Shown in pieces: positions 23,890 to 32,872 of a DNA stretch of 42,582 nt. Location: NCBI GenBank assembly GCA_017550645.1, contig JAFZOI010000028.1, forward strand, positions 1 to 42,582. Direction: 5' to 3'. Position numbers and translations under genes: made by a program. The DNA is from Oscillospiraceae bacterium (GTDB lineage: Bacteria > Bacillota > Clostridia > Oscillospirales > Oscillospiraceae). Positions within the stretch are counted from its first letter, which is position 1; every line of letters starts with the position of its first letter. The notes beneath the pieces are model-generated. The model searched no databases, was not told where the DNA came from, and saw only the letters and a list, made by a program, of their open reading frames with translations.

Positions 23890-25416
23890 TCAAAGTAGCC
23901 CGAGGTGCTTCAGGTTTATGTCCACGACGGCGCGGATAACGGGGTCCTCCTTCTTAAGCGGCGCGATCTCGTCCCCGAAGAACATGATGGAGCGGTCGTG
24001 CCCGTAGGTGAGCCACGTCGGCATGTCCGTCCCGTCGGCGTCTTTGCCGTTCGGGTCGCCGGTGCGGGCGAAGTTAGAAAAGTAATTGCACATCTTCCTC
24101 GCGACGTCGTAGTGATGTCCGTCGAAGGGGCGCCAGCAGCTGCGGAGGTTATCGAACTCGAACCAGAGGTCGCTTGAGTGGAACGAGCCCGCGTCGTCGC
24201 CGGGTATCTCGGGGTCGAATATCTCGAAGTAGAAGTCCTTTCCGGCATGGGCGAGCAGCTCGCCGCTGAGCAGGTTCGCCGCATGGAAGGAGGAGAAGGC
24301 CGCCGCCTTCTTGAGCGCCTCCGGATCGTCGCTCCCCGCCTTTTCGCGGACGGCCGCCATGAATTCGTCGGCGTACTCGCCGAAGGACTTTTTCACCCAC
24401 TCGTCGAGCGGCCCTCTCGGGCCGGAGGTCATCTCGTCGCCGGTGACGGTGAGCATGAGGTCTATGCCGTTCATGTCGCCGGCGAGCATGGCGTCGTTCG
24501 GGTCCTTGACGCAGAATATGCCGTCGATGATGGGGAACATGAATTTGAAGGTCTCCGCGCGGAAGCTCACCTGCTTTTCGTTGACGTACGCCGCGTCGAG
24601 CGCGCGGGCCTCCGCTATGGTCTTGACGCCGAGGTAATCGAGGAACTCCTGCCCGAAGGCTTCGCCGTAGGCGAGGTCCTTCGTACCGACGGCGAAAAAG
24701 CCGCTGTTGGGGAGCGCCAGCGCGCCGAAGCCGGGAGACTGGAATATGGCGCGCTTAAATAGGCCCTTCGCGAGCGGGGACGCGGCGAGGTATTCGCTCG
24801 CGTGGCCGCCGCCGGACTGGCCGAAGACGGTGACGTTTTCCGGATCGCCGCCGAAGGCCGCGATATTCCGCTTTATCCATTTGAGCGCCGCGACGCAGTC
24901 GAGCAGGCCGAAGTTGGCCGGATCGCCGGGCTGGGCCGCCGTCAGCTCCTTATGAGCCATGAAGGCGAAGACGTTGAGGCGGTAGGTGATGGAGACGAGG
25001 ACGATCCCGCGCTTGGCGAATTGCTCCCCGTCGAACTCCTGCTCATAGGCGTACCCCTCCTGCATGCCGCCGCCGTGTATCCACATCATGACGGGCAGTT
25101 TCTCGTCGGCCGCCTTGGCGGGCGTCCAGACGTTCAGGTAAAGGCAGTCCTCGCTCATGGGGACCTCGGGGTCGACGTGCCACTCCTTGGAGTAGAATGC
25201 GTCGGGGTCGAGGCCGGGCCCTGTCTGCATGGCGATGGGGCCGTACTCGTAGCAGTCCCTCACGCCCTCCCATTTCGCGGGCGGCTGCGGCGCGCGCCAG
25301 CGGAGCTCGCCGACGGGCGGCGCGGCGTAGGGGATGCCCTTGAATACCGTGATCCGGGCGTTCGTGCCGGGGAAACCACGGACGGCGCCGCTCTCTGTCA
25401 TTGTTTTGCGGAGCAT
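23890..25416 (-). CDS. Carboxylesterase type B family protein (second paralogue)
   Basis: The 508-residue paralogue of the gene at 22316-23851 aligns with it from end to end (same start MxRKxxxExGAVRG, same SEDCLYLN). It has the normal oxyanion motif IHGGGM (about 113-118), nucleophile Ser201 in FGQSGGGH and a catalytic His in GSFHSSDLWFEF. It lacks a signal peptide and should act in the cytosol, presumably deacylating imported hemicellulose fragments; the acyl group is not known. AGGAGG lies upstream of ATG 25416. It is 22 nt downstream of the GH120 gene in the same operon, and the pair probably arose by tandem duplication. Confidence 0.9.
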   Translation of the reverse strand: MLRKTMTESGAVRGFPGTNARITVFKGIPYAAPPVGELRWRAPQPPAKWEGVRDCYEYGPIAMQTGPGLDPDAFYSKEWHVDPEVPMSEDCLYLNVWTPAKAADEKLPVMMWIHGGGMQEGYAYEQEFDGEQFAKRGIVLVSITYRLNVFAFMAHKELTAAQPGDPANFGLLDCVAALKWIKRNIAAFGGDPENVTVFGQSGGGHASEYLAASPLAKGLFKRAIFQSPGFGALALPNSGFFAVGTKDLAYGEAFGQEFLDYLGVKTIAEARALDAAYVNEKQVSFRAETFKFMFPIIDGIFCVKDPNDAMLAGDMNGIDLMLTVTGDEMTSGPRGPLDEWVKKSFGEYADEFMAAVREKAGSDDPEALKKAAAFSSFHAANLLSGELLAHAGKDFYFEIFDPEIPGDDAGSFHSSDLWFEFDNLRSCWRPFDGHHYDVARKMCNYFSNFARTGDPNGKDADGTDMPTWLTYGHDRSIMFFGDEIAPLKKEDPVIRAVVDINLKHLGLL

Positions 25417-25438
25417 TGTGATACCTCCTGTATGTGAA

Positions 25439-27421
25439 TTATTTTATCAGCTTTATTTTGCCGGACGGGGCCGCGAACGGCCCGGGGAGCGCCTCTCCCT
25501 CGCGGCGCGCGCCGAAATAGTCCGTATCGAAGGCTATCGGGCTGCCGTCGGACGCTTCGAAGCGCTGCTCCGGCTCGAACGCCTCGCCGAGCGTCTCGGT
25601 CGAGACGGGCGCGACGCGCAGCTCCGGCATGCGGTCATAAATGTCCGTGACGAGCTCGCCGTCGGAGTATTCGAGCTTCACGGGGCCTTCGACGACGGCA
25701 TAGTCCCGCTCGGCCGAGCAGGGCTTCGCGCCGCCGAAATAGACGTTCCCGCCCGTGTAGACGGGCAGCGGCTTATAGTAGCAGTCGCGATTCCTCGGCG
25801 TGCCGCCGGAAAACATGGCGAAGTACTCCTCCGGCGTCGGCCAGCCCTCGTAGGGCGCCGTCCCGGCGGGCTTGTCGGTATCCTTCTCTATGCCCTGCGC
25901 GCGGCAGTAGTCGCGCACGGACTGCGGGACGCGGCCGAGCTCGGCGAAGATGTTGCCGTAAAAGCGCGCGTCGCCGTGGAGTATGGTCATGAAGCCCGCG
26001 ATCGCCGTCGAATGGCGCATGTGGTAGGGCGTATAGCGCGGGTTTTCGAGCGTCGGCGCGCCGTTATCCGTTCCCGCGCCGACGAAGGTGAACGAGCCCG
26101 CTATGAGATTGTGCACGAAGGCGAGCCCCTGCGTGCTGAGACGGCACGCAAACGGCGAGAGGAAGATATTATTGTCTATGAGCGTCGGGCCGTGGGAGAC
26201 CTCGACGAACATATCCTCGCCAAGGGCTATCTCCGTCATTATCCCGGCGCCCGCGGGGGTCATGTTGTCATGGAAGAGGTTTTGCGTGACGCGCGTGCCC
26301 TGCGCCTGCCAGTCGAGCCAGAGGCCGCGCGTGCAGTCGTGTATGTGGTTGCGGCGGATGACGACGTCGATGGCGGCGTGCATCTTTATCCCGCCTATCT
26401 CCGCGCCAGCGAGGTCCTGCTTGTTGTTTATATGATGGATGTGGTTATCCTCGATGACGGAGAAGACGCCGCCGAGGTGCCCGACGATGCCGGTCTGTCC
26501 GCAGTCGTGGATATTGCAGCGGCGGACGGTGTGCGAGCCGACGGTCTCCTTGCTCCAGCCCTCGGCCTGCGCCTGACAGATGGCGTCGCGCTCGGTCTGC
26601 GTGCCGTCCTTAACGAACTTCGTCGTCCACTTGTTCTCGTTTTCCGGCTGGAGGTACTTCCCGAGCGAGACGCCCGAGCAGCGCGAGCCGGATATCTCGC
26701 AGTCCTCGATGACCCAGCCCTTACTCCAGCGCGGGGCGACCATGCCGTCCTGAAACGCGGTCGGCGGGGCCCACGTCGTCGCGGCGCGGCGGATGTCGAA
26801 GCCGCGGACCGTTATGTAGTTTATCCCCGTCGTCTCGGGGGAAAAGCAGTTGCGCCGGACGGTCATCTCGACCTCGTGCTCGTTCGGGTCCGCGCCGCGA
26901 AAGCTCGCGTAGAAGACGGTATCTCCCCCGCTCTGCACGGCGTGCCAGCGCATGAGGCTGCGCTCGCCCTCCCAGGAATAGGGGCTCAGCTTCGGCGAGC
27001 GCACGCCCTCGAGGTCGGTCGCCTCGTACATGGCCGCGCCGTCGAAGAAGACTTCGCCCGTGTGGTAGTCGTCGCGGGAAAAGTACCAGTCGCCCTTTAT
27101 GACGGTCGTATAGGGGTTGTAGTCGCCGAAAACGGCGTTCGGGACGCGCGCGCTCCAGACGCCGCCTCCCTCGTCGGTCCAGCCCGTCAGCGGCTCGGCG
27201 CCGGTGATGACGGCGGCGAGGGGCTGAGCCGAGACGTAGACTATGGGCCTCGCGGCGGTGCCGCCCCGCGCGGGCCTTACCCACTCGCGGTAAATGCCGG
27301 GCTCGACGACGATCTCATCCCCCGGCGCGGCTATGCGCGCGGCGTCGTTTATGCGGGAAAAGGGGCTTGCGGCGGCCCCGCTGCCCCCTGCCGGGGCGGC
27401 GGCGTCAACATGGTATATCAT
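25439..27421 (-). CDS. Beta-xylosidase-like right-handed beta-helix enzyme, GH120
   Basis: The 660-residue protein matches GH120, whose known member is the beta-xylosidase XylC of Thermoanaerobacterium saccharolyticum, over its length: YHVDAAAPAGGSG start, GDEIVVEPGIYREWVRP, FGDYNPY, WAPPTAFQDG, WSKGWVIED, GQTGIVGHLGGVFSVIE. The proposed nucleophile is Asp370 (GLWLDWQAQGTRV) and the acid/base Glu407 (FVEVSHGP). Between them is an extra stretch of about 14 residues (around MTPAGAGIMTEIALGE) compared with my memory of XylC. There is no signal peptide, so it would release xylose from short oligosaccharides in the cytosol. AAAGGAG overlaps the stop of the propeller gene 14 nt upstream. Context with xylA and xylB supports the call. 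Confidence 0.88.
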   Translation of the reverse strand: MIYHVDAAAPAGGSGAAASPFSRINDAARIAAPGDEIVVEPGIYREWVRPARGGTAARPIVYVSAQPLAAVITGAEPLTGWTDEGGGVWSARVPNAVFGDYNPYTTVIKGDWYFSRDDYHTGEVFFDGAAMYEATDLEGVRSPKLSPYSWEGERSLMRWHAVQSGGDTVFYASFRGADPNEHEVEMTVRRNCFSPETTGINYITVRGFDIRRAATTWAPPTAFQDGMVAPRWSKGWVIEDCEISGSRCSGVSLGKYLQPENENKWTTKFVKDGTQTERDAICQAQAEGWSKETVGSHTVRRCNIHDCGQTGIVGHLGGVFSVIEDNHIHHINNKQDLAGAEIGGIKMHAAIDVVIRRNHIHDCTRGLWLDWQAQGTRVTQNLFHDNMTPAGAGIMTEIALGEDMFVEVSHGPTLIDNNIFLSPFACRLSTQGLAFVHNLIAGSFTFVGAGTDNGAPTLENPRYTPYHMRHSTAIAGFMTILHGDARFYGNIFAELGRVPQSVRDYCRAQGIEKDTDKPAGTAPYEGWPTPEEYFAMFSGGTPRNRDCYYKPLPVYTGGNVYFGGAKPCSAERDYAVVEGPVKLEYSDGELVTDIYDRMPELRVAPVSTETLGEAFEPEQRFEASDGSPIAFDTDYFGARREGEALPGPFAAPSGKIKLIK

Positions 27422-27435
27422 CGGCTCGTCTCCTT

Positions 27436-28986
27436 TCAGTCTGTCTCGATGAACGTCCCGTCGGAGGACAGGATATACGTGTCGTAGTTCTTGCTGCCGG
27501 CGACAATGAGCCCGCCGTCGACCATGAGGCTCGTGAAATCCTCGGGCGTCTTGACGCGCTTGGCTTTCTCCGTCCCGGAGAGCTTGTAGGTATCGCCTGT
27601 CGAGAGGAAGTAGAGCTCGCCCGTCATGGGATCGAAGCGCGGCCAGCTCCGGCAGTCGTCTCCGACGCGGACCGCCTCGCCCTTCGGCGTGACGGCGATG
27701 AGCTCATAGTCGTCGTTTTCATAATATACGAGCTTGCCGTCGGGACTCACGTTTACCCACTTCGGGTCTTCGATATCCTCCGCGAGCAGGACGGGCTCGG
27801 CCTTCTTCGCGGTCGAATCCGCGAGGTACCAGAGCTCGCCGCTCTCCGTTATCCATGCGGCGGCGCGCCCGAAGCTCACGGTGTGGGAAAGGGCGACCTT
27901 GCCGGCGATCTTCTCCGTCGCGAGCTCGGAGGTCACGACGCGCAGGGAGTTCCCCGCCCTGTATACCGTCCCGACGAAGGTCGGGCGGGCGAAGACGGTC
28001 GCGGCCCCGCCGTCCGTGAAGACGGTCCGGGTGATCGGCTCGTCCGGAACCGAGGCGGGGACGAAGTCCGTCAGCTTTTCCGGCTCCGTGCCGCGCAGGC
28101 TAATATAGGTCTTGCCCGAAGCCGTATCCGAGAACACGGCCTCGTCGAGCGAGGCGTTGAAGACGACGGTGAACTTGCCCTCAGAGTCGCCGAGCTTGAC
28201 CGTCTCGCCGTTTTTGCGGACGCAGAAGCGGTATCCGTTCTTTGTTTGCTTGAAGAAGTAGGCGTACTTGCCCCCGTCGGAGACGCCGGCGGGTATGCCG
28301 CCGTCGCCGAGCTCGGAGGGCTTGCCGCCCGTTATGAGATAGAGATCGCCCCTGTCGGAGCAGAGCACCGTCTTCCCGTCGGGCGATATGACGGCGGTCG
28401 GGTTTTTGTTCTTATCCAGCTCCGCGAGCTTGGAGGTCTTGCCGGAGCGCACGTCGCAGCAGTAAAGCGTCCCGTCGTCCTCTATCCAGACGGCCCTGCT
28501 GCCGTCGGCGCTGAGCGCGCAGGAGAGTATCTCCTTCCTGCTGACCCTGTTCGAGCCCGCCTTGGTGACGACGAAGAGCTCCTCGTCCCGGGCCGAGTAT
28601 ATGAGCAGCACCGACCTGTCCAGCGACATGCCGAGCACGCCGATGTCCTCTATCTCGCAGACGCGGCCCTCGCGCGAATACACGCCGTCGGCTATGCAGA
28701 CGAGCGCGTCGGGCGAATAGGAGCCGGCGGCGGTCTTCTTCCCGCCTCTGCCGACGAGGGCGAGCGCGGCGATCACGACGGCGAGGATGACGACGACGGC
28801 CGCCGCCGCTATGATCGCGGCGAGCTTAAAGCTTTTTTTCTTTGCCGGGACCTCCTGCGAGGCAGCCTCGGCGGGAGCCGCCTCGGCGGGCGCGGAGACC
28901 TTGGGAGTCTCTGGGGTCGCCGTGCCGCACTCCGGGCAGAACCAACTGCCCTCGGGTATTTCGCCGGAACAAACGGGACACTTCAT
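27436..28986 (-). CDS. Zinc-ribbon, single-helix, beta-propeller membrane protein
   Basis: The 516-residue protein has three parts. A zinc ribbon (CPVC at 3-6, CPEC at 17-20) is followed by an Ala/Pro/Glu-rich linker. One membrane helix spans about 53-78. The remaining 420 residues lie on the other side and read as TolB/WD40-like beta-propeller blades, with repeated SxDGxxxVWIxDxGxLY-like units (for example LSADGSRAVW, ISPDGKTVLC, VSPDGKLVYY). The zinc ribbon is in the cytosol if the helix is N-in. Function is unknown; a sensor or scaffold is possible. It is translated within the xylose operon, 17 nt after galM and 14 nt before GH120, with AGGAGG upstream. Confidence 0.75.
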   Translation of the reverse strand: MKCPVCSGEIPEGSWFCPECGTATPETPKVSAPAEAAPAEAASQEVPAKKKSFKLAAIIAAAAVVVILAVVIAALALVGRGGKKTAAGSYSPDALVCIADGVYSREGRVCEIEDIGVLGMSLDRSVLLIYSARDEELFVVTKAGSNRVSRKEILSCALSADGSRAVWIEDDGTLYCCDVRSGKTSKLAELDKNKNPTAVISPDGKTVLCSDRGDLYLITGGKPSELGDGGIPAGVSDGGKYAYFFKQTKNGYRFCVRKNGETVKLGDSEGKFTVVFNASLDEAVFSDTASGKTYISLRGTEPEKLTDFVPASVPDEPITRTVFTDGGAATVFARPTFVGTVYRAGNSLRVVTSELATEKIAGKVALSHTVSFGRAAAWITESGELWYLADSTAKKAEPVLLAEDIEDPKWVNVSPDGKLVYYENDDYELIAVTPKGEAVRVGDDCRSWPRFDPMTGELYFLSTGDTYKLSGTEKAKRVKTPEDFTSLMVDGGLIVAGSKNYDTYILSSDGTFIETD

Positions 28987-29003
28987 CTCTTTCTACCTCC
29001 TGT

Positions 29004-29978
29004 TTATTTCGCGGAAAATCTCCATATCGTCGTATGCTGATATTTTTCCCCCGCGCGAAGCAGCGCCGGGGGGAACTCCGGGCGGTTGGGCGAATCGGGG
29101 TAAAACTGCGTCTCGAGGCAGAGCCCCGCCCCGGGCTCGAGCGCCGCGCCGTTTTTCCCGCGCCGCGAGCTCATCGCGCCGCCCGTATATAGCTGGAGCC
29201 CCGGCATCGTCGTGAGGACGGTCATGCATATGCCCGTGTCGGGCGAATATAGCTCGGCGGCCTCCCTGAGCTCGCCGGGCGCGCCGAGGACGAAGTTGTG
29301 GTCGAAGCTCTCGGTCAGCGGCTTCGCGGCGCGAAAGTCGAAGCGCGTCCCCTCGACGGGAACGATCCTCCCGGTCGGGATGAGCGCGGCGTCGGGCTCG
29401 GTGTAAGCGTCGGAAAAAAGGCGCAGCTCGTGGGCGGCGGCCCCGCCGCCTGCGGAGAGGTCAAAGTAGCTGTGGTTGGTCAGGTTCACGACCGTGTCGA
29501 GGTCGGCTACGGCCTCGTACGTTATCCGCACCTCGCCGTCGCCGAGCTCATAGCGCACGGTCACGTCGAGGTCGCCGGGAAAGCCGTCCTCGAGATGCGG
29601 CGAGCGGCGGGAAAACTCGACCCCGCCCTCCGTCTCGCGCACGTCGAAGACGCGCTTATCGAAGCCCTCGCCGCCGTGGAGCGTGTTCGCCCCCTCGTTC
29701 GCTGTCAGGCGGTATTCGCGCCCGCCGAGGGAAAAGCGCGCGCCGGCTATGCGGTTGGCGTAGCGGCCTACGGTCGCGCCGAAATAGTCGCGGCCGGCTT
29801 CATATTCCGCGGCGGTGTCGTAGCCGAGCACGACGTCGACGGGCCGCCCCTCCCTGTCGGGGACGGTCAGGCTCTGCACGGCCGCGCCGAGGGATATGAG
29901 CGTCAGGGAGATATCGCCGCGCCTAAGCGTCGCCCGCGCGACGTCGCGGCCTCCCGCCGTGTAGCCGAAATGCTCCAT
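29004..29978 (-). CDS. galM: Aldose 1-epimerase (mutarotase)
   Basis: The 324-residue beta-sandwich enzyme interconverts the alpha and beta anomers of aldoses, here probably xylose released by the beta-xylosidase. Signature segments are FGATVGRYANRIAGARF (about 68-84), NTLHGG (about 98-103), the catalytic-base His region TNHSYFDL, and the catalytic Glu in LCLETQFYPDSPN near residue 288. A longer frame exists, but ATG 29978 shares its A with the xylB TGA and has GGGAGG upstream, so it is the start. It is translationally coupled to xylB. Confidence 0.95.
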   Translation of the reverse strand: MEHFGYTAGGRDVARATLRRGDISLTLISLGAAVQSLTVPDREGRPVDVVLGYDTAAEYEAGRDYFGATVGRYANRIAGARFSLGGREYRLTANEGANTLHGGEGFDKRVFDVRETEGGVEFSRRSPHLEDGFPGDLDVTVRYELGDGEVRITYEAVADLDTVVNLTNHSYFDLSAGGGAAAHELRLFSDAYTEPDAALIPTGRIVPVEGTRFDFRAAKPLTESFDHNFVLGAPGELREAAELYSPDTGICMTVLTTMPGLQLYTGGAMSSRRGKNGAALEPGAGLCLETQFYPDSPNRPEFPPALLRAGEKYQHTTIWRFSAK

Positions 29979-31498
29979 CACAGCGCCTCCCTGTAATCCG
30001 CGAGCGCGCCGAAGGCATCCTTGAGCGCGGGATAAAGGGCTTCGTATATCGGGAATATCTTGTCGTATGCTGCCGCGGCGGCGGGATCGGGCTCCGTCGC
30101 CTCGCCGCGGGTCACGCACTTATCGCAGGCCGAGGGCAGGTCGGGGAATATCCCCGCGGCGACGGCGCCGGTCAGCGCGGCTCCGAGCGCCGCGCCGGAT
30201 TCGCCGAGCGTCCCGCGCACGGGGAGCTTATAGTTATCCGCCAGCATCTGCCGCCAGAGGCCGCTCGCGCCGCCTCCGCAGGCGAGCATGTCGTCCGCGC
30301 GCGCTCCGAGCGAGCGCAGGATATCGAGGCACTGCCTCTGCGAGAACGCGACGCCCTCCATGAGCGCGCGAAGCATGTCGTATTTCGTATGTACGGCCGA
30401 GAGGCCGAAGAAGACGCCGCGGCACCGCTCGTCGAGCACGGGGCTGCGCTCGCCGGAGACGTAGGGCAGGAAGATGAGCCCGCCCGCTCCGGGGGCGACC
30501 TCGGCGGCCTTCGCGTCGAGCAGGGCGTAGACGTTTTTCCCCGCGGCCTTCGCGGCGGCGTAGTCCTCGCCGCAGAGGTTGGCGCGGAACCACTTGAGGC
30601 TCGCGCCGGCGGCGAGAGTGCAGCTCATGAGCGCCCACCCGCCGGGGACGGCGGAGCAGAACGTGTGCACGCGGCCGGAGGGGTCGATGCGCGGGGCGTC
30701 CGTGTGCGCGTAGACGACGCCGGAGGTCCCGAGCGTCGTGAAGGCCGAGCCCTCGCGCACTACGCCGGTGCCGGCCGCTGCGCAGGCGTTGTCGCCCGAG
30801 CCCGCCGCGACGGGGGTGCCCTCGCGAAGTCCCGTCGCCCCGGCGGCGGCGCGCGTCACCTTCCCCGCGATCTCGCAGCTTTCAAGCACGGGGGGCAGGA
30901 GCGCGGGATCGACTCCCGCGGCCTCGACGAGCTCCGCGCTCCAGCGGCGCGTCCTTATATCCAGAAGGTTAGTTCCCGAGGCGTCGCCCGCGTCCGTCGC
31001 AAGCTCCCCGGTCAGCATGAAGCGTATATAGTCCTTCGGGAGCAGTATCGCGCGGCAGCGCGCCATGCTCTCCGGCTCGTGCTCGGCGACCCAGAGTATC
31101 TTGCCCGCCGTGAAGCCCGCGAGCGCGGGATTGCCGCTGAGCTCGATGAGCCTTTCGCGGCCGAGTCGGCGCGTCAGCTCCGCGCACTGCGGGCCGGTGC
31201 GCCCGTCGCACCAGAGAATGGCGGGGCGTATGACCTTGCCGTCCGCGTCGAGCATGATGAGGCCGTGCATCTGCCCCGAGAGGCCGACGGACTCTATCTC
31301 CGCGCCGCCCGCAGTCACGCGGGAAACGGCCTCGACCGTCGAAGTCCACCAGACGTCAGGGTCCTGCTCGGCCCAGCCGTCGCGCGGGCGGGAGAGCGGA
31401 TAATCCACGCTCGCGGAGGCGCGCAGAGCGCCCGTCTCGTCGAAGAGCGCTGCCTTGACCCCGGAGGTGCCGAGGTCTATCCCGAGAAATAATGCCAT
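29978..31498 (-). CDS. xylB: Xylulokinase
   Basis: The 506-residue FGGY kinase phosphorylates D-xylulose to D-xylulose 5-phosphate with ATP. It starts with the phosphate loop FLGIDLGTSGVKAALF. The substrate-binding GLSGQMHGLIML is at about 71-82, ILWCDGRT at about 95-102, and the catalytic Asp in GSGDNACAAAG near residue 233. GTLGTSGV-like and CGGGASGLWRQMLAD segments form the ATP side. ATG 31498 with GGAGGG upstream was taken rather than a longer frame that runs into xylA. It starts 13 nt after xylA. Confidence 0.96.
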   Translation of the reverse strand: MALFLGIDLGTSGVKAALFDETGALRASASVDYPLSRPRDGWAEQDPDVWWTSTVEAVSRVTAGGAEIESVGLSGQMHGLIMLDADGKVIRPAILWCDGRTGPQCAELTRRLGRERLIELSGNPALAGFTAGKILWVAEHEPESMARCRAILLPKDYIRFMLTGELATDAGDASGTNLLDIRTRRWSAELVEAAGVDPALLPPVLESCEIAGKVTRAAAGATGLREGTPVAAGSGDNACAAAGTGVVREGSAFTTLGTSGVVYAHTDAPRIDPSGRVHTFCSAVPGGWALMSCTLAAGASLKWFRANLCGEDYAAAKAAGKNVYALLDAKAAEVAPGAGGLIFLPYVSGERSPVLDERCRGVFFGLSAVHTKYDMLRALMEGVAFSQRQCLDILRSLGARADDMLACGGGASGLWRQMLADNYKLPVRGTLGESGAALGAALTGAVAAGIFPDLPSACDKCVTRGEATEPDPAAAAAYDKIFPIYEALYPALKDAFGALADYREAL

Positions 31499-31511
31499 AT
31501 CTGTCCCTCCG

Positions 31512-32825
31512 TCACATCCCGAAGAGGATGGAATTGAGAATGCTCTCGAGCTGCTCCTGCCTGCCCGAGCCGGGCGCGGCGGGCTTTCCGAGGCTTCGCG
31601 CATAGTCCGCGAGCTCGGGGAGCGTCGCCTTCCCCTCGCGTATCTTTTTGCCGACGCCCTCGCGCCAGCTCGCGTACCGCGCGGCGACGAACCCGTCTAT
31701 CCTGCCGTCCTCGATGATGGCGGCGGCCTTGAGAAGTCCGAGCGCGAAGGAGTCCATGCCGAGTATGTAGCCAAGGAACATGTCCTCCGGTGTGTAGCTC
31801 GGGCGGCGGTTTTTCGCATCGAAGTTAAATCCGCCCGTGAGGCCGCCGGCCTTGAGCACCTCGTACATGCACATCGTCGTATCGTATACGTCGAACGGGA
31901 ATTCGTCGGTATCCCAGCCGAGGAGCATGTCGCCCTGATTGGCGTCGATGCTGCCGAGCATGCCGCTCTCGCGCGCGATGCGCAGCTCGTGCTGGAAGGT
32001 GTGCCCCGCGAGCGTCGCGTGGTTGGCCTCGATATTGAGCTTGAAGTCCTTATCCAGTCCGAAGCGGCGCAGGAAGCCTATCGCCGTCGCGGCGTCGAAG
32101 TCGTATTGATGCTTCATCGGCTCCTTGGGCTTGGGCTCGATATAGAAATCGCCCTTAAAGCCTATGCTCCGGCCGTACTCGACCGCCATGCGCATGAGCG
32201 CGGCGATATTCTCCTGCTCGAGGCCGACGTCGGTATTGAGCAGCGTCTCATAGCCCTCGCGGCCGCCCCAGAAGACGTAGCCGCGCCCGCCGAAGCGGAC
32301 CGTCAGATCGAGCGCCTTTTTGACCTGCGCGGCGGCGAAGCAGAAGACGTCCGCGCTGTTGGAGCTGCCGGCGCCGTTTGCGTAGCGCGGGTCGCCGAAG
32401 AGATTGGCCGTGCCCCAGAGGGCCTTTATGCCCGTCTCGTCTATCTTTTGAGCGATATAATCCGCTATCTCGTCGAGCCTGCGCTCGGTCTCCGCGAGGC
32501 TCTCCGCCTGCGGGGCGAGATCGGCGTCGTGGAAGCAGAAGTATTTAATGCCGAGCTTGCGCATGAACTCGAAGCCCGCGTCGACCTTCGCGCGCGCGTG
32601 CTCCATCGTGCCGGGCTCGGCGCCGAAGCTCTTGTCGGCGGTCGAGGAGCCGAACATGTCCGTCCCCGCGGCGCCGAGGTTATGCCACCACGCCATGGCG
32701 AAGGGCAGGTGCTCCCGCATCGGCTTTCCGAGGACGATCTTCTCCGGATCGTAGAACTTGAAGCTGAAGGGCTCCTTCGAGGCGGGCCCGGCGTATCTTA
32801 TCTCGGGTATGTTTTCGAATATCAT
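31512..32825 (-). CDS. xylA: Xylose isomerase (class II)
   Basis: The 437-residue TIM-barrel enzyme converts D-xylose to D-xylulose with two divalent metals. Length fits class II. The active-site His is in CFHDADLAP (about 97-105). [14 protein letters not shown] (about 182-195), [14 protein letters not shown] and [17 protein letters not shown] carry the metal ligands and conserved lysine, and [17 protein letters not shown] completes the site. GGGAGG lies 7 nt before ATG 32825. It is the first enzyme gene of the seven-gene xylose operon, 47 bp downstream of the XRE/S24 regulator gene. An AT-rich TATATTATAA lies in that gap but no good -35 box. Confidence 0.97.
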   Translation of the reverse strand: MIFENIPEIRYAGPASKEPFSFKFYDPEKIVLGKPMREHLPFAMAWWHNLGAAGTDMFGSSTADKSFGAEPGTMEHARAKVDAGFEFMRKLGIKYFCFHDADLAPQAESLAETERRLDEIADYIAQKIDETGIKALWGTANLFGDPRYANGAGSSNSADVFCFAAAQVKKALDLTVRFGGRGYVFWGGREGYETLLNTDVGLEQENIAALMRMAVEYGRSIGFKGDFYIEPKPKEPMKHQYDFDAATAIGFLRRFGLDKDFKLNIEANHATLAGHTFQHELRIARESGMLGSIDANQGDMLLGWDTDEFPFDVYDTTMCMYEVLKAGGLTGGFNFDAKNRRPSYTPEDMFLGYILGMDSFALGLLKAAAIIEDGRIDGFVAARYASWREGVGKKIREGKATLPELADYARSLGKPAAPGSGRQEQLESILNSILFGM

Positions 32826-32872
32826 GTCAAAGCCTCCCGTGCTTTTTTATAATATAAAAATCCCCGCGCCGG

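Noticed and set aside
25334..29040. Long plus-strand frames of 717 and 557 residues
   Set aside because: They lie antisense to GH120 and the propeller gene, whose minus-strand products have family motifs and ribosome sites. The plus frames have Arg/Ala-rich low-complexity sequence.
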